A DNA stretch of 64,000 nt from Falsiroseomonas sp051433195. Its GTDB lineage: Bacteria > Pseudomonadota > Alphaproteobacteria > Acetobacterales > Acetobacteraceae. Location: NCBI RefSeq assembly GCF_051433195.1, contig NZ_JBHMFT010000016.1, positions 1 through 64,000 of the forward strand, read 5' to 3'. Position numbers and translations under genes: made by a program. Numbering within the stretch: the stretch's first letter is position 1; each line of letters begins with the position of its first letter. The notes beneath the pieces were generated by a model, which was not told where the DNA came from, ran no database searches, and saw only the letters and a program-made list of their open reading frames with translations. This document shows positions 9,465-17,817 of this stretch, one piece after another.

Positions 9465-9917
9465 ATGCGCTGTCCTTTCTGCGGGCACGACGACACGCAG
9501 GTGAAGGACAGCCGTCCGGCGGAGGATGGCGCCTCGATCCGCAGGCGCCGGTCCTGCCCCGCCTGCGGCAACCGCTTCACCACCTTCGAGCGGGTGCAGC
9601 TGCGCGAACTGCTGGTGATCAAGACCGATGGCAGGCGGGTGCCCTTCGACCGGGACAAGCTGGCACGCTCCGTCCGCGTCGCGCTGCGCAAGCGGCCCTT
9701 CGACGAGGAACGGATCGAGCGCATCGTCAACGGCATCCAGCGCCGCCTGGAAGTGGAAGCCGACAGCGAGGTGCCGTCCCGCCGCATCGGCGAGGTGGTG
9801 ATGGAAACGCTGCGCGACGTGGACGAGGTGGCCTATGTCCGCTTCGCCAGCGTCTACCGCAACTTCCGGGAAGCCAAGGATTTCCGGGCGTTCCTGGGGC
9901 AGATCGAAGGCTCCTGA
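9465..9917 (+). CDS. nrdR: Transcriptional repressor NrdR
   Basis: Zinc-ribbon and ATP-cone regulator that senses ATP/dATP and represses ribonucleotide reductase genes. It is 150 aa, the typical length. The zinc ribbon is formed by the MRCPFCG and CPACGNRF cysteine pairs within the first 40 residues, and the ATP-cone starts at about residue 45 with VIKTDGRRVPFDRDKL. The ATG at 9465 gives the exact family N-terminus MRCPFCG, although the frame is open upstream. Its stop overlaps the ribD start by one base (TGATG). Placing nrdR before ribD is standard in alphaproteobacteria. Confidence 0.97.
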   Translation: MRCPFCGHDDTQVKDSRPAEDGASIRRRRSCPACGNRFTTFERVQLRELLVIKTDGRRVPFDRDKLARSVRVALRKRPFDEERIERIVNGIQRRLEVEADSEVPSRRIGEVVMETLRDVDEVAYVRFASVYRNFREAKDFRAFLGQIEGS

Positions 9918-11017
9918 TGCCGGACGACGCTTTGCACATGCGCGCCGCGCTGGCGCTGGCGGCGCGTGGGCTGGGCAATACCTGGCCCAACCCGGCGGTC
10001 GGCTGCGTCATCGTCAGCAACGGGCAGGTGGTGGGTCGCGGCTGGACCCAGCCGGGCGGGCGGCCGCATGCGGAGACGGAGGCGCTGAAGCGCGCCGGCG
10101 CCGCCGCACGTGGCGCCACCGCCTATGTCACGCTGGAGCCCTGCTGCCATTGGGGCCGCACGCCACCCTGCACGGATGCGCTGGTCGCCGCCGGCGTCGC
10201 GCGGGTGGTGGTGGCGCTGCGCGACCCGGACCCGCGGGTCGATGGCGCCGGCCTCGCACGGCTGCGCGCCGCCGGCGTGTCGGTGGAGGAAGGGCTGCTG
10301 GCGGCGGAAGCGGCCGCGCTCAACGCTGGCTTCATCAAGCGGCAGCTTCTCGGCCTGCCGATGGTGACCCTGAAGCTCGCTACCTCCCTCGATGGCCGCA
10401 TCGCCACCGTCACCAAGGAAAGCCGCTGGATCACGGGGCCGGAGGCACGCCGCGCCGCCCATGCCCTGCGCGCCCGGCACGATGCCATCCTGGTCGGCAG
10501 CGGCACGGTGATCGACGACGACCCGGACCTGACCTGCCGGCTGCCCGGCGGCGTGCCGGTGCCGGCGCCGCGCATCGTGGCCGATGCCAGGCTGCGCATC
10601 CCGGTGGGATCACGCCTGGTGCGAACGGCGCGGGAGATCCCGACCCTGGTCGCCACCACCCCGGGCCATCCCGAAGCCGCCCTGGCGCCGCTGCGGGACG
10701 CCGGGGTCGAGATCATCGAGGTCGCGCCGGGCCCGGAGGGGCTCGCGGCCCGGTCCATCCTTTCCGCGCTCGCCACCCGCGGCATCACCCGCGTGCTGGC
10801 GGAAGGCGGCTCCGGCATCGCGGCGTCGCTGCTGCGGGAGGGGCTGGTCGACCGGCTCGCCTGGTTCCACGCGCCGATGGTGATCGGCGGTGATGGCATC
10901 CCTGCCTCCTATCAACTGCCATTGATGGAACTTGCCAGGGCGCCCAAGTTCCGCCGCGTGGCCAGCCGGCCCCTGGGGGCGGATGTGCTGACCGAATTCG
11001 AGCATGAGGCAGGCTGA
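9917..11017 (+). CDS. ribD: Bifunctional riboflavin deaminase/reductase RibD
   Basis: Carries out steps two and three of riboflavin synthesis: deamination of the diaminopyrimidine intermediate, then NADPH reduction of its ribose side chain. It is 366 aa. The N-terminal deaminase domain has the zinc site HAETEAL and EPCCHWGRTPPCTDAL. The C-terminal reductase domain begins near residue 147 (PMVTLKLATSLDGRIA) and contains HDAILVGSGTVIDDDPDL. It starts inside the nrdR stop codon, and ribE follows directly at 11018, so it is mid-operon without its own promoter or FMN riboswitch. Confidence 0.96.
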   Translation: MPDDALHMRAALALAARGLGNTWPNPAVGCVIVSNGQVVGRGWTQPGGRPHAETEALKRAGAAARGATAYVTLEPCCHWGRTPPCTDALVAAGVARVVVALRDPDPRVDGAGLARLRAAGVSVEEGLLAAEAAALNAGFIKRQLLGLPMVTLKLATSLDGRIATVTKESRWITGPEARRAAHALRARHDAILVGSGTVIDDDPDLTCRLPGGVPVPAPRIVADARLRIPVGSRLVRTAREIPTLVATTPGHPEAALAPLRDAGVEIIEVAPGPEGLAARSILSALATRGITRVLAEGGSGIAASLLREGLVDRLAWFHAPMVIGGDGIPASYQLPLMELARAPKFRRVASRPLGADVLTEFEHEAG

Positions 11018-11620
11018 ATGTTCACCGGGATCGTGACCGGCATGGGGGAGGTGGTCGCGATCACCCCGATCGGCGAGGGCCGCGACATGCGGCTGCGCAT
11101 CGCGGCCCCGGCCGGCTGGCTGGAGGGTGCGGCGCTTGGCGCCTCCATCTGCTGTTCGGGCTGCTGCCTGACGGCGGTGGCCTATGACGGCGACCAGTTC
11201 GAGGTGGAGGCGAGCGCCGAGACACTGGCCAAGACCACGCTCGGCGTCTGGCAGGTCGGGCGCCGGGTCAACCTGGAACGCTCCCTGAAGCTGGGCGACG
11301 AGATGGGCGGGCACATCGTCTCCGGTCATGTCGACGGAGTCGGCAGCGTGCTGGCGGCAACCCCGGAGAACGGCTCCACCCGCTGGACCTTCGGCCTGCC
11401 GGCCAGCCTGGCGCCCTTCGTGGCCCGCAAGGGCAGCGTCGCCGTGGATGGCTGTTCGCTGACGGTGAACGAGGTCACGGCGGACAGCTTCGGCGTGAAC
11501 ATCATCCCGCACACGGCGGAGGTGACGGGCTTCGGCACCTTGCGCGCCGGCGATGCCGTGAACATCGAGATCGACATGTTTTCCCGCTACGTCGCGCGAC
11601 TGATGGAGTTCCGGGCATGA
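11018..11620 (+). CDS. ribE: Riboflavin synthase alpha chain
   Basis: Dismutates two 6,7-dimethyl-8-ribityllumazine molecules to riboflavin and the diaminouracil precursor, the last step of riboflavin synthesis. The 200-residue protein begins MFTGIVTGMGEV, the invariant family start, and contains the two tandem lumazine-binding domains. The first holds GASICCSGCCLTAV and the second SVAVDGCSLTVNEV. DEMGGHIVSGHVDGVG sits between them. It abuts ribD and overlaps the next gene by four bases. Confidence 0.97.
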   Translation: MFTGIVTGMGEVVAITPIGEGRDMRLRIAAPAGWLEGAALGASICCSGCCLTAVAYDGDQFEVEASAETLAKTTLGVWQVGRRVNLERSLKLGDEMGGHIVSGHVDGVGSVLAATPENGSTRWTFGLPASLAPFVARKGSVAVDGCSLTVNEVTADSFGVNIIPHTAEVTGFGTLRAGDAVNIEIDMFSRYVARLMEFRA

Positions 11621-12741
11621 ACGTCCAGCCTGTGCGCACTAGCTTCCACGAATTCCTCAGCCCGACCGAGGAACTGCTCGAGGAAGCCCGCCGCGGCCGC
11701 ATGTTCATCCTGGTGGATGACGAGGACCGGGAGAACGAGGGCGACCTGGTGATCCCGGCGCAGTTCGCGACGCCGGATGCGGTCAACTTCATGGCCAAGC
11801 ACGCCCGCGGGCTGATCTGCCTGGCGCTGGCGCGGCACCGCGTGGAGCAACTCGGCCTGCCGCTGATGGCGCAGTCCAACGGCACGCGCCACGCCACCGC
11901 CTTCACCGTGTCCATCGAGGCGCGGGACGGCGTCACCACCGGCATCTCCGCCGCCGATCGGGCGCGCACCATCGCGGTGGCAATCAACCCGGAACTGGGG
12001 CGGGAGCATATCGTCACGCCGGGCCACGTCTTCCCGCTGGTGGCGCGGGAGGGTGGCACGCTGGTCCGCGCCGGGCATACCGAGGCGGCGGTGGATTTCG
12101 CGCGCCTCGCCGGGCTGAACCCCTCCGGCGTGATCTGCGAGATCATGAACGACGACGGCTCCATGGCCCGGATGCCGGACCTCGTCGCCTTCGCGCAGCA
12201 TCATGGCCTGAAGCTCGGCACCATCGCGGACCTGATCGGCCACAGGCGCCGCACGGAACGCCTGGTGCGGCGGGTGGAGGAAGGCAGCATCGAGGGCATC
12301 GGCGGCACCTGGCGCGTCATTGTCTATGCCTCGACGCTGGACCAGGGCGAACACCTGGCGCTGGTGAAGGGCGACCTCTCGACGCCGGCGCCGGTGCTGG
12401 TGCGGATGCACGCGACCTCCCTGCTGCGGGACCTGGTGGCGGGGCAGGCGGAGGAGGATCTGCACGCGGCGATGCGCAGCATCTCCGCCGCCGGGCGTGG
12501 CGCGGTGGTGCTGATCCGCGACTGGCGGCCGGACGGGCTTTCGCAGCAGTTGCGGCTGGGGCGGGACCGCCGCGCGAACACGCCGGAAATCCGCGACTAC
12601 GGCATCGGAGCGCAGATCCTGGCCGATCTGGGCTTGCGCGACATCATCCGCCTGTCCGACAACCCCCGGCCGCTGGTCGGGCTGGAAGGCTACGGCCTCA
12701 GCGTGGTCGAGACGCGGCCGATACCGAAGGACCCGACGTGA
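11617..12741 (+). CDS. ribB: 3,4-Dihydroxy-2-butanone-4-phosphate synthase with degenerate GTP cyclohydrolase II domain
   Basis: The N-terminal 210 residues are a complete DHBP synthase, which turns ribulose 5-phosphate into the four-carbon unit of riboflavin. The acidic loop VDDEDRENEGDLV, RHATAFTVSIEARDGVTTGIS, VTPGHVFPL and RAGHTEAAVD are all present. The C-terminal region aligns in position and spacing with GTP cyclohydrolase II (RibA), including the late segment LSDNPRPLVGLEGYG. However, the zinc-binding segment of RibA, which carries three cysteines, reads HATSLLRDLVAG here (about residues 265-276) and has no cysteine. The catalytic QEGRGIGL-like loop is replaced by DWRPDGLSQQL. It is therefore RibBX-like: RibB is probably active, RibA probably not. 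A separate RibA should exist elsewhere in the genome. ATGA overlap with ribE and GTGA overlap with ribH. Confidence 0.93.
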   Translation: MNVQPVRTSFHEFLSPTEELLEEARRGRMFILVDDEDRENEGDLVIPAQFATPDAVNFMAKHARGLICLALARHRVEQLGLPLMAQSNGTRHATAFTVSIEARDGVTTGISAADRARTIAVAINPELGREHIVTPGHVFPLVAREGGTLVRAGHTEAAVDFARLAGLNPSGVICEIMNDDGSMARMPDLVAFAQHHGLKLGTIADLIGHRRRTERLVRRVEEGSIEGIGGTWRVIVYASTLDQGEHLALVKGDLSTPAPVLVRMHATSLLRDLVAGQAEEDLHAAMRSISAAGRGAVVLIRDWRPDGLSQQLRLGRDRRANTPEIRDYGIGAQILADLGLRDIIRLSDNPRPLVGLEGYGLSVVETRPIPKDPT

Positions 12742-13217
12742 GCACCAAGGACGCACCGCAACGCCAGGCCCAGGCCCTGGCCGGGTCGCCACCCCGGCTG
12801 CTGGTCATCCAGGCGCCGTACTATGCCGAGGTCGTCGGCGGCATGCTGGCCGGCGCACAGCGGGTGGTGCACCAGGTTGGCGGCGCCATGGAGGTGGTGG
12901 AGGTCGCCGGGGCCTTCGAACTGGCCGCGGCGCTGCGCATGGCGCTCGCCGCGCCGGGGCGGTGGGACGGCTACCTGCTGCTCGGCTGCGTGGTGAAGGG
13001 CGAGACTGACCATTACGACTTCATCTGCGACGCGGTCTGCCAGGGCGTCATGGCGATCTCGGCCGAGACCGGCGTGCCGCTGGGCTTCGGGCTGCTGACG
13101 GTGGAAAACCTGGACCAGGCCATGGCGCGGTCGCGCGACGACAGCCACAACAAGGGTGCGGAGGCGGCGCATGCGGCGCTTGGCCAGATCGCGCTGAAAC
13201 GAAGGTGGGCGCTGTGA
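12738..13217 (+). CDS. ribH: 6,7-Dimethyl-8-ribityllumazine synthase
   Basis: Joins the diaminouracil and dihydroxybutanone phosphate to make lumazine, the penultimate riboflavin step. It forms large oligomeric shells in many bacteria. The 159-aa protein shows the family motifs VVEVAGAFELA, the phosphate-binding GCVVKGETDHYDFIC, PLGFGLLTVENLDQA and RSRDDSHNKGAEAA. It starts with GTG at 12738 in a GTGA overlap with the preceding stop. An N-terminal extension of about 20 residues precedes the core. The next gene again overlaps by GTGA. Confidence 0.96.
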   Translation: MSTKDAPQRQAQALAGSPPRLLVIQAPYYAEVVGGMLAGAQRVVHQVGGAMEVVEVAGAFELAAALRMALAAPGRWDGYLLLGCVVKGETDHYDFICDAVCQGVMAISAETGVPLGFGLLTVENLDQAMARSRDDSHNKGAEAAHAALGQIALKRRWAL

Positions 13218-13723
13218 GCGGGCGGGAATCGGGCAAGGCGCAGGCGGGCCGACCGCGCACGGGCGCACGAGTCGCCGCGGTGCAGGCTCTTTTTCAAAGC
13301 GAGCAGGCCGGCGAGAGCCCGGAATCGGTCATCGCCGAATTCGTCCGCCATCGCCTCGGCCCCAATGCGGCGGATGAGGGCTTCGGCGAGGGGCGCATTC
13401 CGGACGCCGACGCCAAGCTGTTCGCCCGCATCGTCCGCAACACCGCGGCGAAGATCGAGAGCCTGGACGAGACCATCGGCCGCGCGCTCGCCAAGGACTG
13501 GCCGCTGGAAAAGCTGGACCCGGTGCTGCGCGCCCTGCTGCGGGCGGCGGCCGGCGAGCTGGCGACGCCGAACGATCCGCCGGCCCGGGTCGTCATCAAC
13601 GAGTACCTGGACATCGCCAACGGCTTCTTCGTCGGCGACGAGCCGCGCTTCGCCAATGGCGTGCTGGATGCGCTGGCGCGTTCGCTGCGCGCGGATGAGT
13701 TCACCGCGGCACCGCGCGGATAG
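13214..13723 (+). CDS. nusB: Transcription antitermination factor NusB
   Basis: Binds boxA RNA with ribosomal protein S10 and supports antitermination of rRNA operons. It is 169 aa. The helical NusB core is seen in ARVAAVQALFQSEQAGESPE at the N-terminus and PARVVINEYLDIANGFFVGDEPRF near the C-terminus. The ending FANGVLDALAR is the hallmark of the family (FVNGVLD in others). The GTG at 13214 is chosen because it overlaps the ribH stop as GTGA; a GTG three codons earlier is possible. Linkage of nusB to ribH is widely conserved. Confidence 0.95.
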   Translation: MSGRESGKAQAGRPRTGARVAAVQALFQSEQAGESPESVIAEFVRHRLGPNAADEGFGEGRIPDADAKLFARIVRNTAAKIESLDETIGRALAKDWPLEKLDPVLRALLRAAAGELATPNDPPARVVINEYLDIANGFFVGDEPRFANGVLDALARSLRADEFTAAPRG

Positions 13724-13745
13724 CGGTTCGAGGCAGGCATCGAAC

Positions 13746-13840
13746 GGTGGGTGAGGGGGACGTATCGAACCGTGAACCGCCTTTTATTCCTGTACAGCCC
13801 CCCTCACCCAACCCTCTCCCCCCTGCGGGTGGAGAGGGCT
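13746..13840. repeat. Dispersed C/G-run palindrome, nusB-thiL gap
   Basis: A full copy of the dispersed repeat (13797-13840) in the orientation CCCCCCTCACCCAACCCTCT is preceded by a partial, oppositely oriented piece (GGTGGGTGAGGGGGA, 13746-13760). As in the glyA-nrdR gap, the two halves make an inverted pair. The spacer carries a TATTCC-containing AT-richer stretch. The element separates the rib-nusB operon from thiL and may act as a transcript 3' end. Confidence 0.7.
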
Positions 13841-13861
13841 TTTGCCGCGGACTGCTAGCGC

Positions 13862-14821
13862 ATGTCGCTGCCCGCCGAGTTCGGGCTGATCGCGCGCCAT
13901 TTCGCGCCGCTGGCGGGTGAGGGGGCGCTTGGGCTCGGCGACGATGCCGCGCTGCTCGACCCGCCGCCGGGCCGGACGCTGGTGCTGGCGGCGGATGCGA
14001 TGGTGGCGGGGGTGCATTTCCTGCCCGACGACCCGCCGGATTCCATCGCCCGCAAGCTGCTGCGGGTGAACCTGTCCGACCTCGCGGCCATGGGGGCGGT
14101 GCCGCTGGCCTACCTGGTCACCACGGCCTTCCCGCGCGGCGTCGCGCAGGACTGGGTCGCGTGTTTCGCGGCCGGGCTGGCGGCCGACCAGGCGGAGTTC
14201 GGCGTGGCGCTGCTCGGCGGGGATACGGTGGCGACCGATGGGCCGGCGAGCTTCTCACTGACCATCCTCGGCCATGTCGCGCCAGGTACCGCGCTGCGGC
14301 GCGTGGGTGCGCGGGTGGGGGATGACGCCTGGGTCTCCGGCAGCATCGGCGACGGCGCGCTGGGGCTGCTGGCGCTGACCGGGCGGCTGCCGGCCGATGC
14401 CGAATTGGCAGACCGCTACCGGCTGCCGCGGCCGCGCCTGGGCCTGGGGCAGGCGCTGGTCGGGCTGGCACGGGCGGCGATGGATGTCTCGGACGGGCTG
14501 GTGCAGGATTTCGGGCATCTGGCGCGGGCGGCCGGCTGTGGCGTGGAGATTCGGGCAGAAGACGTGCCGCTCTCGGCCCCGGCCGGCGCCGCGCTGGCGG
14601 CCGATCCGGCGCTGCGGTCGCGCATCCTGACCGGGGGCGACGACTATGAACTGGCCTTCGCCGCCGATCCCGCCGACGCCGACCGCATCCGGGCTGCCGG
14701 CCTTGCCGCCGGCGTGCAGGTGACGCGGATCGGCCGCTTCGTGGCGGGGGAGGGTGTCCGGGTGCTGGATGCCGCGGGCGAATCGGTTCAGTTATCGGGC
14801 AGCGGCTGGAGCCATTTCTGA
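13862..14821 (+). CDS. thiL: Thiamine-monophosphate kinase
   Basis: Phosphorylates thiamine monophosphate to the active cofactor thiamine diphosphate with ATP. The 319-aa protein has the AIRS/PurM-like fold signatures: EFGLIARHFAPLAGEGALGLGDDAALL at positions 6-32 (metal and ATP aspartates), DAMVAGVHFLPD, NLSDLAAMGAVPLAYLV, GGDTV, and DVSDGLVQDFGHLA. GGDDYELAFAA lies near the C-terminus. The ATG at 13862 has no obvious Shine-Dalgarno sequence but gives the family N-terminus. Its stop overlaps the next start by one base. Confidence 0.96.
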   Translation: MSLPAEFGLIARHFAPLAGEGALGLGDDAALLDPPPGRTLVLAADAMVAGVHFLPDDPPDSIARKLLRVNLSDLAAMGAVPLAYLVTTAFPRGVAQDWVACFAAGLAADQAEFGVALLGGDTVATDGPASFSLTILGHVAPGTALRRVGARVGDDAWVSGSIGDGALGLLALTGRLPADAELADRYRLPRPRLGLGQALVGLARAAMDVSDGLVQDFGHLARAAGCGVEIRAEDVPLSAPAGAALAADPALRSRILTGGDDYELAFAADPADADRIRAAGLAAGVQVTRIGRFVAGEGVRVLDAAGESVQLSGSGWSHF

Positions 14822-16002
14822 TGCAGAGTGCAGAGCGCGCGATGAAGCGCGATGTCCGGCTGCTGTTCTTCTGCCAGGCGCTGATGAACGCCTCGGTCGT
14901 CGGGCAGGTCGCGATGGGCGCGCTGGTCGGCTACAGCCTGGCCAGCGACAAATCCCTGGCGACGCTGCCGCTGGCCTTGCAGATGGTGGCGACCATGGCG
15001 GCCTCCATCCCGGCCGGCATCATCTTCGCCCGGCTCGGGCGGCGGGTCGGGTTCTTCGTCGGCGCCGCGGGGTCCTTCATCGGCGCGCTGACCTTCGCGC
15101 TCGGCATCTGGATGGGCGATTTCTGGGTCTATTCGGCCGGCGCGATCCCGGCGGGAATCGGCTTCGGCATCGCCCAGCACTACCGCTTCGCCGCCGCCGA
15201 GGTCGCCTCCCCGGCCTATCGCCCACGCGCCATCTCCCTGGTCATGGCGGGCGGCGTGCTGGCGGCGATCTTCGGGCCGGAGCTGGTGAAGCACAGCAAG
15301 GACATGTTCGCGCCCTTCCTGTTCCTCGGCACCTACCTGCTGCTGGCGCTGCTGCCGATCATTTGCGCCGTGCTGCTGACCATGGTGCGCCTGCCGCCGG
15401 CGCCGCCGCGGCCGAAGGTGGCGACCCCGGTGTTCGAGATCATCCGCCGCCCGGCCTTCCTGGCCGCCGCCGGCACCGCCGCCATGGCCTACGGCACCAT
15501 GAACCTGCTGATGACCTCGACCCCGCTGGAGATGATGGCCTGCGGCTTCGGCGTCGGCGCCAGCGCCACCGTGATCCAGGCGCATGCGGTGGCGATGTTC
15601 GGGCCGGGCTTCTTCACCGGCCGGCTGATCGCCCGCTGGGGCGCGCGGCGGATCATCGCGGCCGGAGTCGGGCTGAACGTGCTGTGCACCGGCGTCGCCA
15701 TCCATGGCGAGACCTTCGGCCACTTCGTCGTGGCGCTGGTCCTCCTGGGTCTCGGCTGGAACTTCATGTTCGTCGGCGCCACGACCCTGCTGGGCGAGGC
15801 CCACAGCACGGAGGAGCGGGTGCGGGCGCAGACGGCGAACGACTTCATCGTCTTCGGCACCGTCGCCTGCACGGCGCTGGCCTCCGGCGCGGTGCACGCC
15901 CAGGCGGGCTGGGTGGTCCTGAACCTGCTGGTACTGCCGGCGCTGGTGCTGGCGCTGGGACTGACGCTGTGGATGCGGCCGGCGGTCGCGAAGCCGGCTT
16001 AG
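14821..16002 (+). CDS. Major facilitator superfamily transporter
   Basis: A 393-residue inner-membrane secondary transporter with about twelve hydrophobic segments. The loop between helices 2 and 3 reads FARLGRRVGFFVGA, the MFS motif A region. Polar residues are few inside the helices and no substrate signature is obvious. It starts in the stop codon of thiL (TGATG), so it is co-transcribed, but there is no reason to link it to thiamine beyond position. An in-frame Met at codon 8 is an alternative start. It is similar in style to uncharacterised YfcJ/YhhS-type MFS carriers. Confidence 0.85.
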   Translation: MQSAERAMKRDVRLLFFCQALMNASVVGQVAMGALVGYSLASDKSLATLPLALQMVATMAASIPAGIIFARLGRRVGFFVGAAGSFIGALTFALGIWMGDFWVYSAGAIPAGIGFGIAQHYRFAAAEVASPAYRPRAISLVMAGGVLAAIFGPELVKHSKDMFAPFLFLGTYLLLALLPIICAVLLTMVRLPPAPPRPKVATPVFEIIRRPAFLAAAGTAAMAYGTMNLLMTSTPLEMMACGFGVGASATVIQAHAVAMFGPGFFTGRLIARWGARRIIAAGVGLNVLCTGVAIHGETFGHFVVALVLLGLGWNFMFVGATTLLGEAHSTEERVRAQTANDFIVFGTVACTALASGAVHAQAGWVVLNLLVLPALVLALGLTLWMRPAVAKPA

Positions 16003-16020
16003 GCTTGAAGCCTAGCGGCT
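15992..16020. terminator. Compact bidirectional hairpin between MFS and bamE ends
   Basis: The core is TAGGC-TTGAA-GCCTA, flanked by outer arms AGCCG (15992-15996) and CGGCT (16016-16020) with small bulges. The stem overlaps the stop codons of both convergent genes, which are only nine bases apart. No T-run is seen. It is a candidate two-way terminator. Confidence 0.5.
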
Positions 16021-16557
16021 CGGCGCGCCGATGGTCTGGCCGGTGCCGCCGGTCTGGCCGCCGACGCCGGGCGCCAGGCGGCCGAGGTTGCCGAACAGCT
16101 GCTGCAGGATGGTGCGGTCATTGCCCGGCGAGGGCGTGATGCGGCTGACCACGGCGACGTCGCGGCCTTCCTCCATCCCGATGCGGCGGATTTCCTGCAC
16201 GATGCCGGCGTCATTGAACACGATGGCGACGACGCGCTGGTCCTCCACCGACAGGGTCCGGGCCGGGCGCTGCCGGGTGACGGCGCTCATGTAGTACCAG
16301 GTGCTGTTGTCGAAGGTGCCGGTGTGGGAGGGCGAGCCGATCAGCGCCTCGACATCGGCGCGGGAGGTGACGCCGGTGGTGATCTGCGCCAGCGCCTCCT
16401 CCTCCACCGCGTGGCCGCGGAGCTGGCGGGGGCTCTCGAACAGGCCGACGCCGGGGATGCCGGACAGGTTGCCGCAGCCCGCGAGGGCCAGCATCGCGGT
16501 CAGGGCCAAACCGGGCCGCAGCCCCGACCTCAACCGCGCAATATTGACCGTGTGCAT
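16012..16557 (-). CDS. bamE: Outer membrane assembly lipoprotein BamE (SmpA/OmlA)
   Basis: A small lipoprotein of the BAM complex, which inserts beta-barrel proteins into the outer membrane. It is about 181 aa. The lipoprotein signal peptide ends in LALAGC, with lipidation expected at the cysteine. The mature part contains the BamE core ITTGVTSRADVEALIGSPSH, then FDNSTWYYMSAV and VVAIVFNDAGIVQEI. The ATG at 16557 is preferred because GGAG lies six bases upstream; an ATG four codons earlier lacks this. The C-terminal tail is Gly/Thr-rich and probably disordered. It is divergent from the bc1 chaperone gene. Confidence 0.92.
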   Translation of the reverse strand: MHTVNIARLRSGLRPGLALTAMLALAGCGNLSGIPGVGLFESPRQLRGHAVEEEALAQITTGVTSRADVEALIGSPSHTGTFDNSTWYYMSAVTRQRPARTLSVEDQRVVAIVFNDAGIVQEIRRIGMEEGRDVAVVSRITPSPGNDRTILQQLFGNLGRLAPGVGGQTGGTGQTIGAPSR

Positions 16558-16643
16558 CGGGCGCTCCATGTGCCGGCAATGCCACCCTGGCGGGTTGCGG
16601 TCAACGGGCCGTCCCCCGCGGGGTTTCGCCATGGGAGTGAGTG

Positions 16644-17201
16644 ATGGGCCTTCTCGGCCTTCTCGGACGCAAGCCGCATGAGCGGGCGGGGTTCGACCTG
16701 TACACCGCCGCCGTGACCGCGGCCCGCCAGCCCGGCTTCTTCGAGGCCGGCGTGCCGGACACGCTGGATGGGCGGTTCGACATCGTCTCGCTGCATGTCG
16801 CGCTGCTGATCCACCGGCTGCGGCGCGATGCCGACCCGGCTGGGCCGAAGCTGGCGCAGGCGGTGTTCGATGCGATGTTCTCCGACATGGACATCAACCT
16901 GCGGGAGATGGGCGTCGGCGACCTGGTGGTGGGCAAGCGCGTGAAGCGGATGTGGGAAGCCTTCCACGGTCGCGCCGCGGCCTACGAGGCGGCGGTGGAT
17001 GCCACGGACCGCGCGGCGCTGGCGGAGGCGCTGACCCGCAACATCTGGCGCGGGGAGCCACCGCCCGGCGGTGCCCCGGCGGCCCTGGCCGACCATGTCC
17101 TGGCCGTGACGGCGGGCCTGGCCGCGCAGCCGATCGCGACGCTGAAGCGCGGGCGGGCCGCTTTCCCGGTGCTGGCGCCGGGCGGGCTGGCCGCCGCATG
17201 A
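16644..17201 (+). CDS. Ubiquinol-cytochrome c chaperone family protein (Cbp3/UQCC-like)
   Basis: A 185-residue cytoplasmic protein of the ubiquinol-cytochrome c chaperone family, related to mitochondrial Cbp3/UQCC1, which aids cytochrome b assembly in complex III. Visible family features are YTAAVTAARQPGFFEAGVPDTLDGRFDIVSLH, given here by its parts (AARQPGFF, VPDTLDGRFDIV), and the conserved FDAMFSDMDINLREMGVGD region. The ATG at 16644 has GGAG six bases upstream; a GTG one codon earlier is in frame. It overlaps yceD by ATGA. The placement upstream of yceD-rpmF is a conserved alphaproteobacterial arrangement. Confidence 0.9.
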   Translation: MGLLGLLGRKPHERAGFDLYTAAVTAARQPGFFEAGVPDTLDGRFDIVSLHVALLIHRLRRDADPAGPKLAQAVFDAMFSDMDINLREMGVGDLVVGKRVKRMWEAFHGRAAAYEAAVDATDRAALAEALTRNIWRGEPPPGGAPAALADHVLAVTAGLAAQPIATLKRGRAAFPVLAPGGLAAA

Positions 17202-17731
17202 CGCCCGAATTCTCGCGCCCGCACCGACTCGGCGCCGGCGAAACCCGGAGCGTGGAGCTGCGCGCCCGGCCGGACGAATGCGCCGCGCTGGCGGCCCGAT
17301 TCGCCATCCCGGCGGTCGAGCGCCTGGAGGCCCGGTTGACCCTGACGCCCGAGACCGGCGGCACCACGCGGCTGACCGGCACGCTGGAGGCCGATGTGGT
17401 GCAGGACTGCGTGGTGACGCTGGATCCGGTGCCGCAGCAGGTCCGCACACGGCTCGACCTGCGCATCCTGCCGCCCGGCACCCCCGCCACGGATGACGAC
17501 CCTGACAGCCCGGACGAGGTCGAGACCACCGGCAACGGCGTGGATCTGGGCGAGGTGGTGGCCGAACAGCTGGCGCTGGCGCTTGACCCGTATCCGCGCG
17601 CCCCCGATGCGGCGATTCCGCCCGAACTGGAGCCTGCGCCGGACGAGCCGGATGTCGATTGGGCGCCGGATGGAGCTGACGCAGCCCGGCCCAACCCCTT
17701 TGCGGCGCTGGCCCGGATCAAACGGCACTGA
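17198..17731 (+). CDS. yceD: YceD family protein (DUF177)
   Basis: A 177-residue protein of the YceD/DUF177 family, which in bacteria and plants sits next to rpmF and has been linked to 23S rRNA accumulation. The conserved centre VVQDCVVTLDPV appears at about residue 66, followed by an acidic linker (DDDPDSPDEVE). The second conserved motif is GNGVDLGEVVAEQLALALDPYPRAP, seen as VDLGEVVAEQLALALDPYPR. The C-terminus PNPFAALARIKRH is typical. The ATGA overlap with the chaperone gene sets the start. L32 follows 86 bp downstream. Confidence 0.9.
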   Translation: MTPEFSRPHRLGAGETRSVELRARPDECAALAARFAIPAVERLEARLTLTPETGGTTRLTGTLEADVVQDCVVTLDPVPQQVRTRLDLRILPPGTPATDDDPDSPDEVETTGNGVDLGEVVAEQLALALDPYPRAPDAAIPPELEPAPDEPDVDWAPDGADAARPNPFAALARIKRH

Positions 17732-17817
17732 CCGGCGCCTTGCTCCGCCCGCGACGCGGTGCTACTCCCCGCGGCTCCGCTGATATTGCAGCTTGTTGAC
17801 GAGAAAGGCTCGGCACC

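Noticed and set aside
9900..9940. FMN riboswitch before ribD
   Set aside because: ribD starts inside the nrdR stop codon, leaving no room for a leader, and no RFN-like sequence lies in the glyA-nrdR gap.
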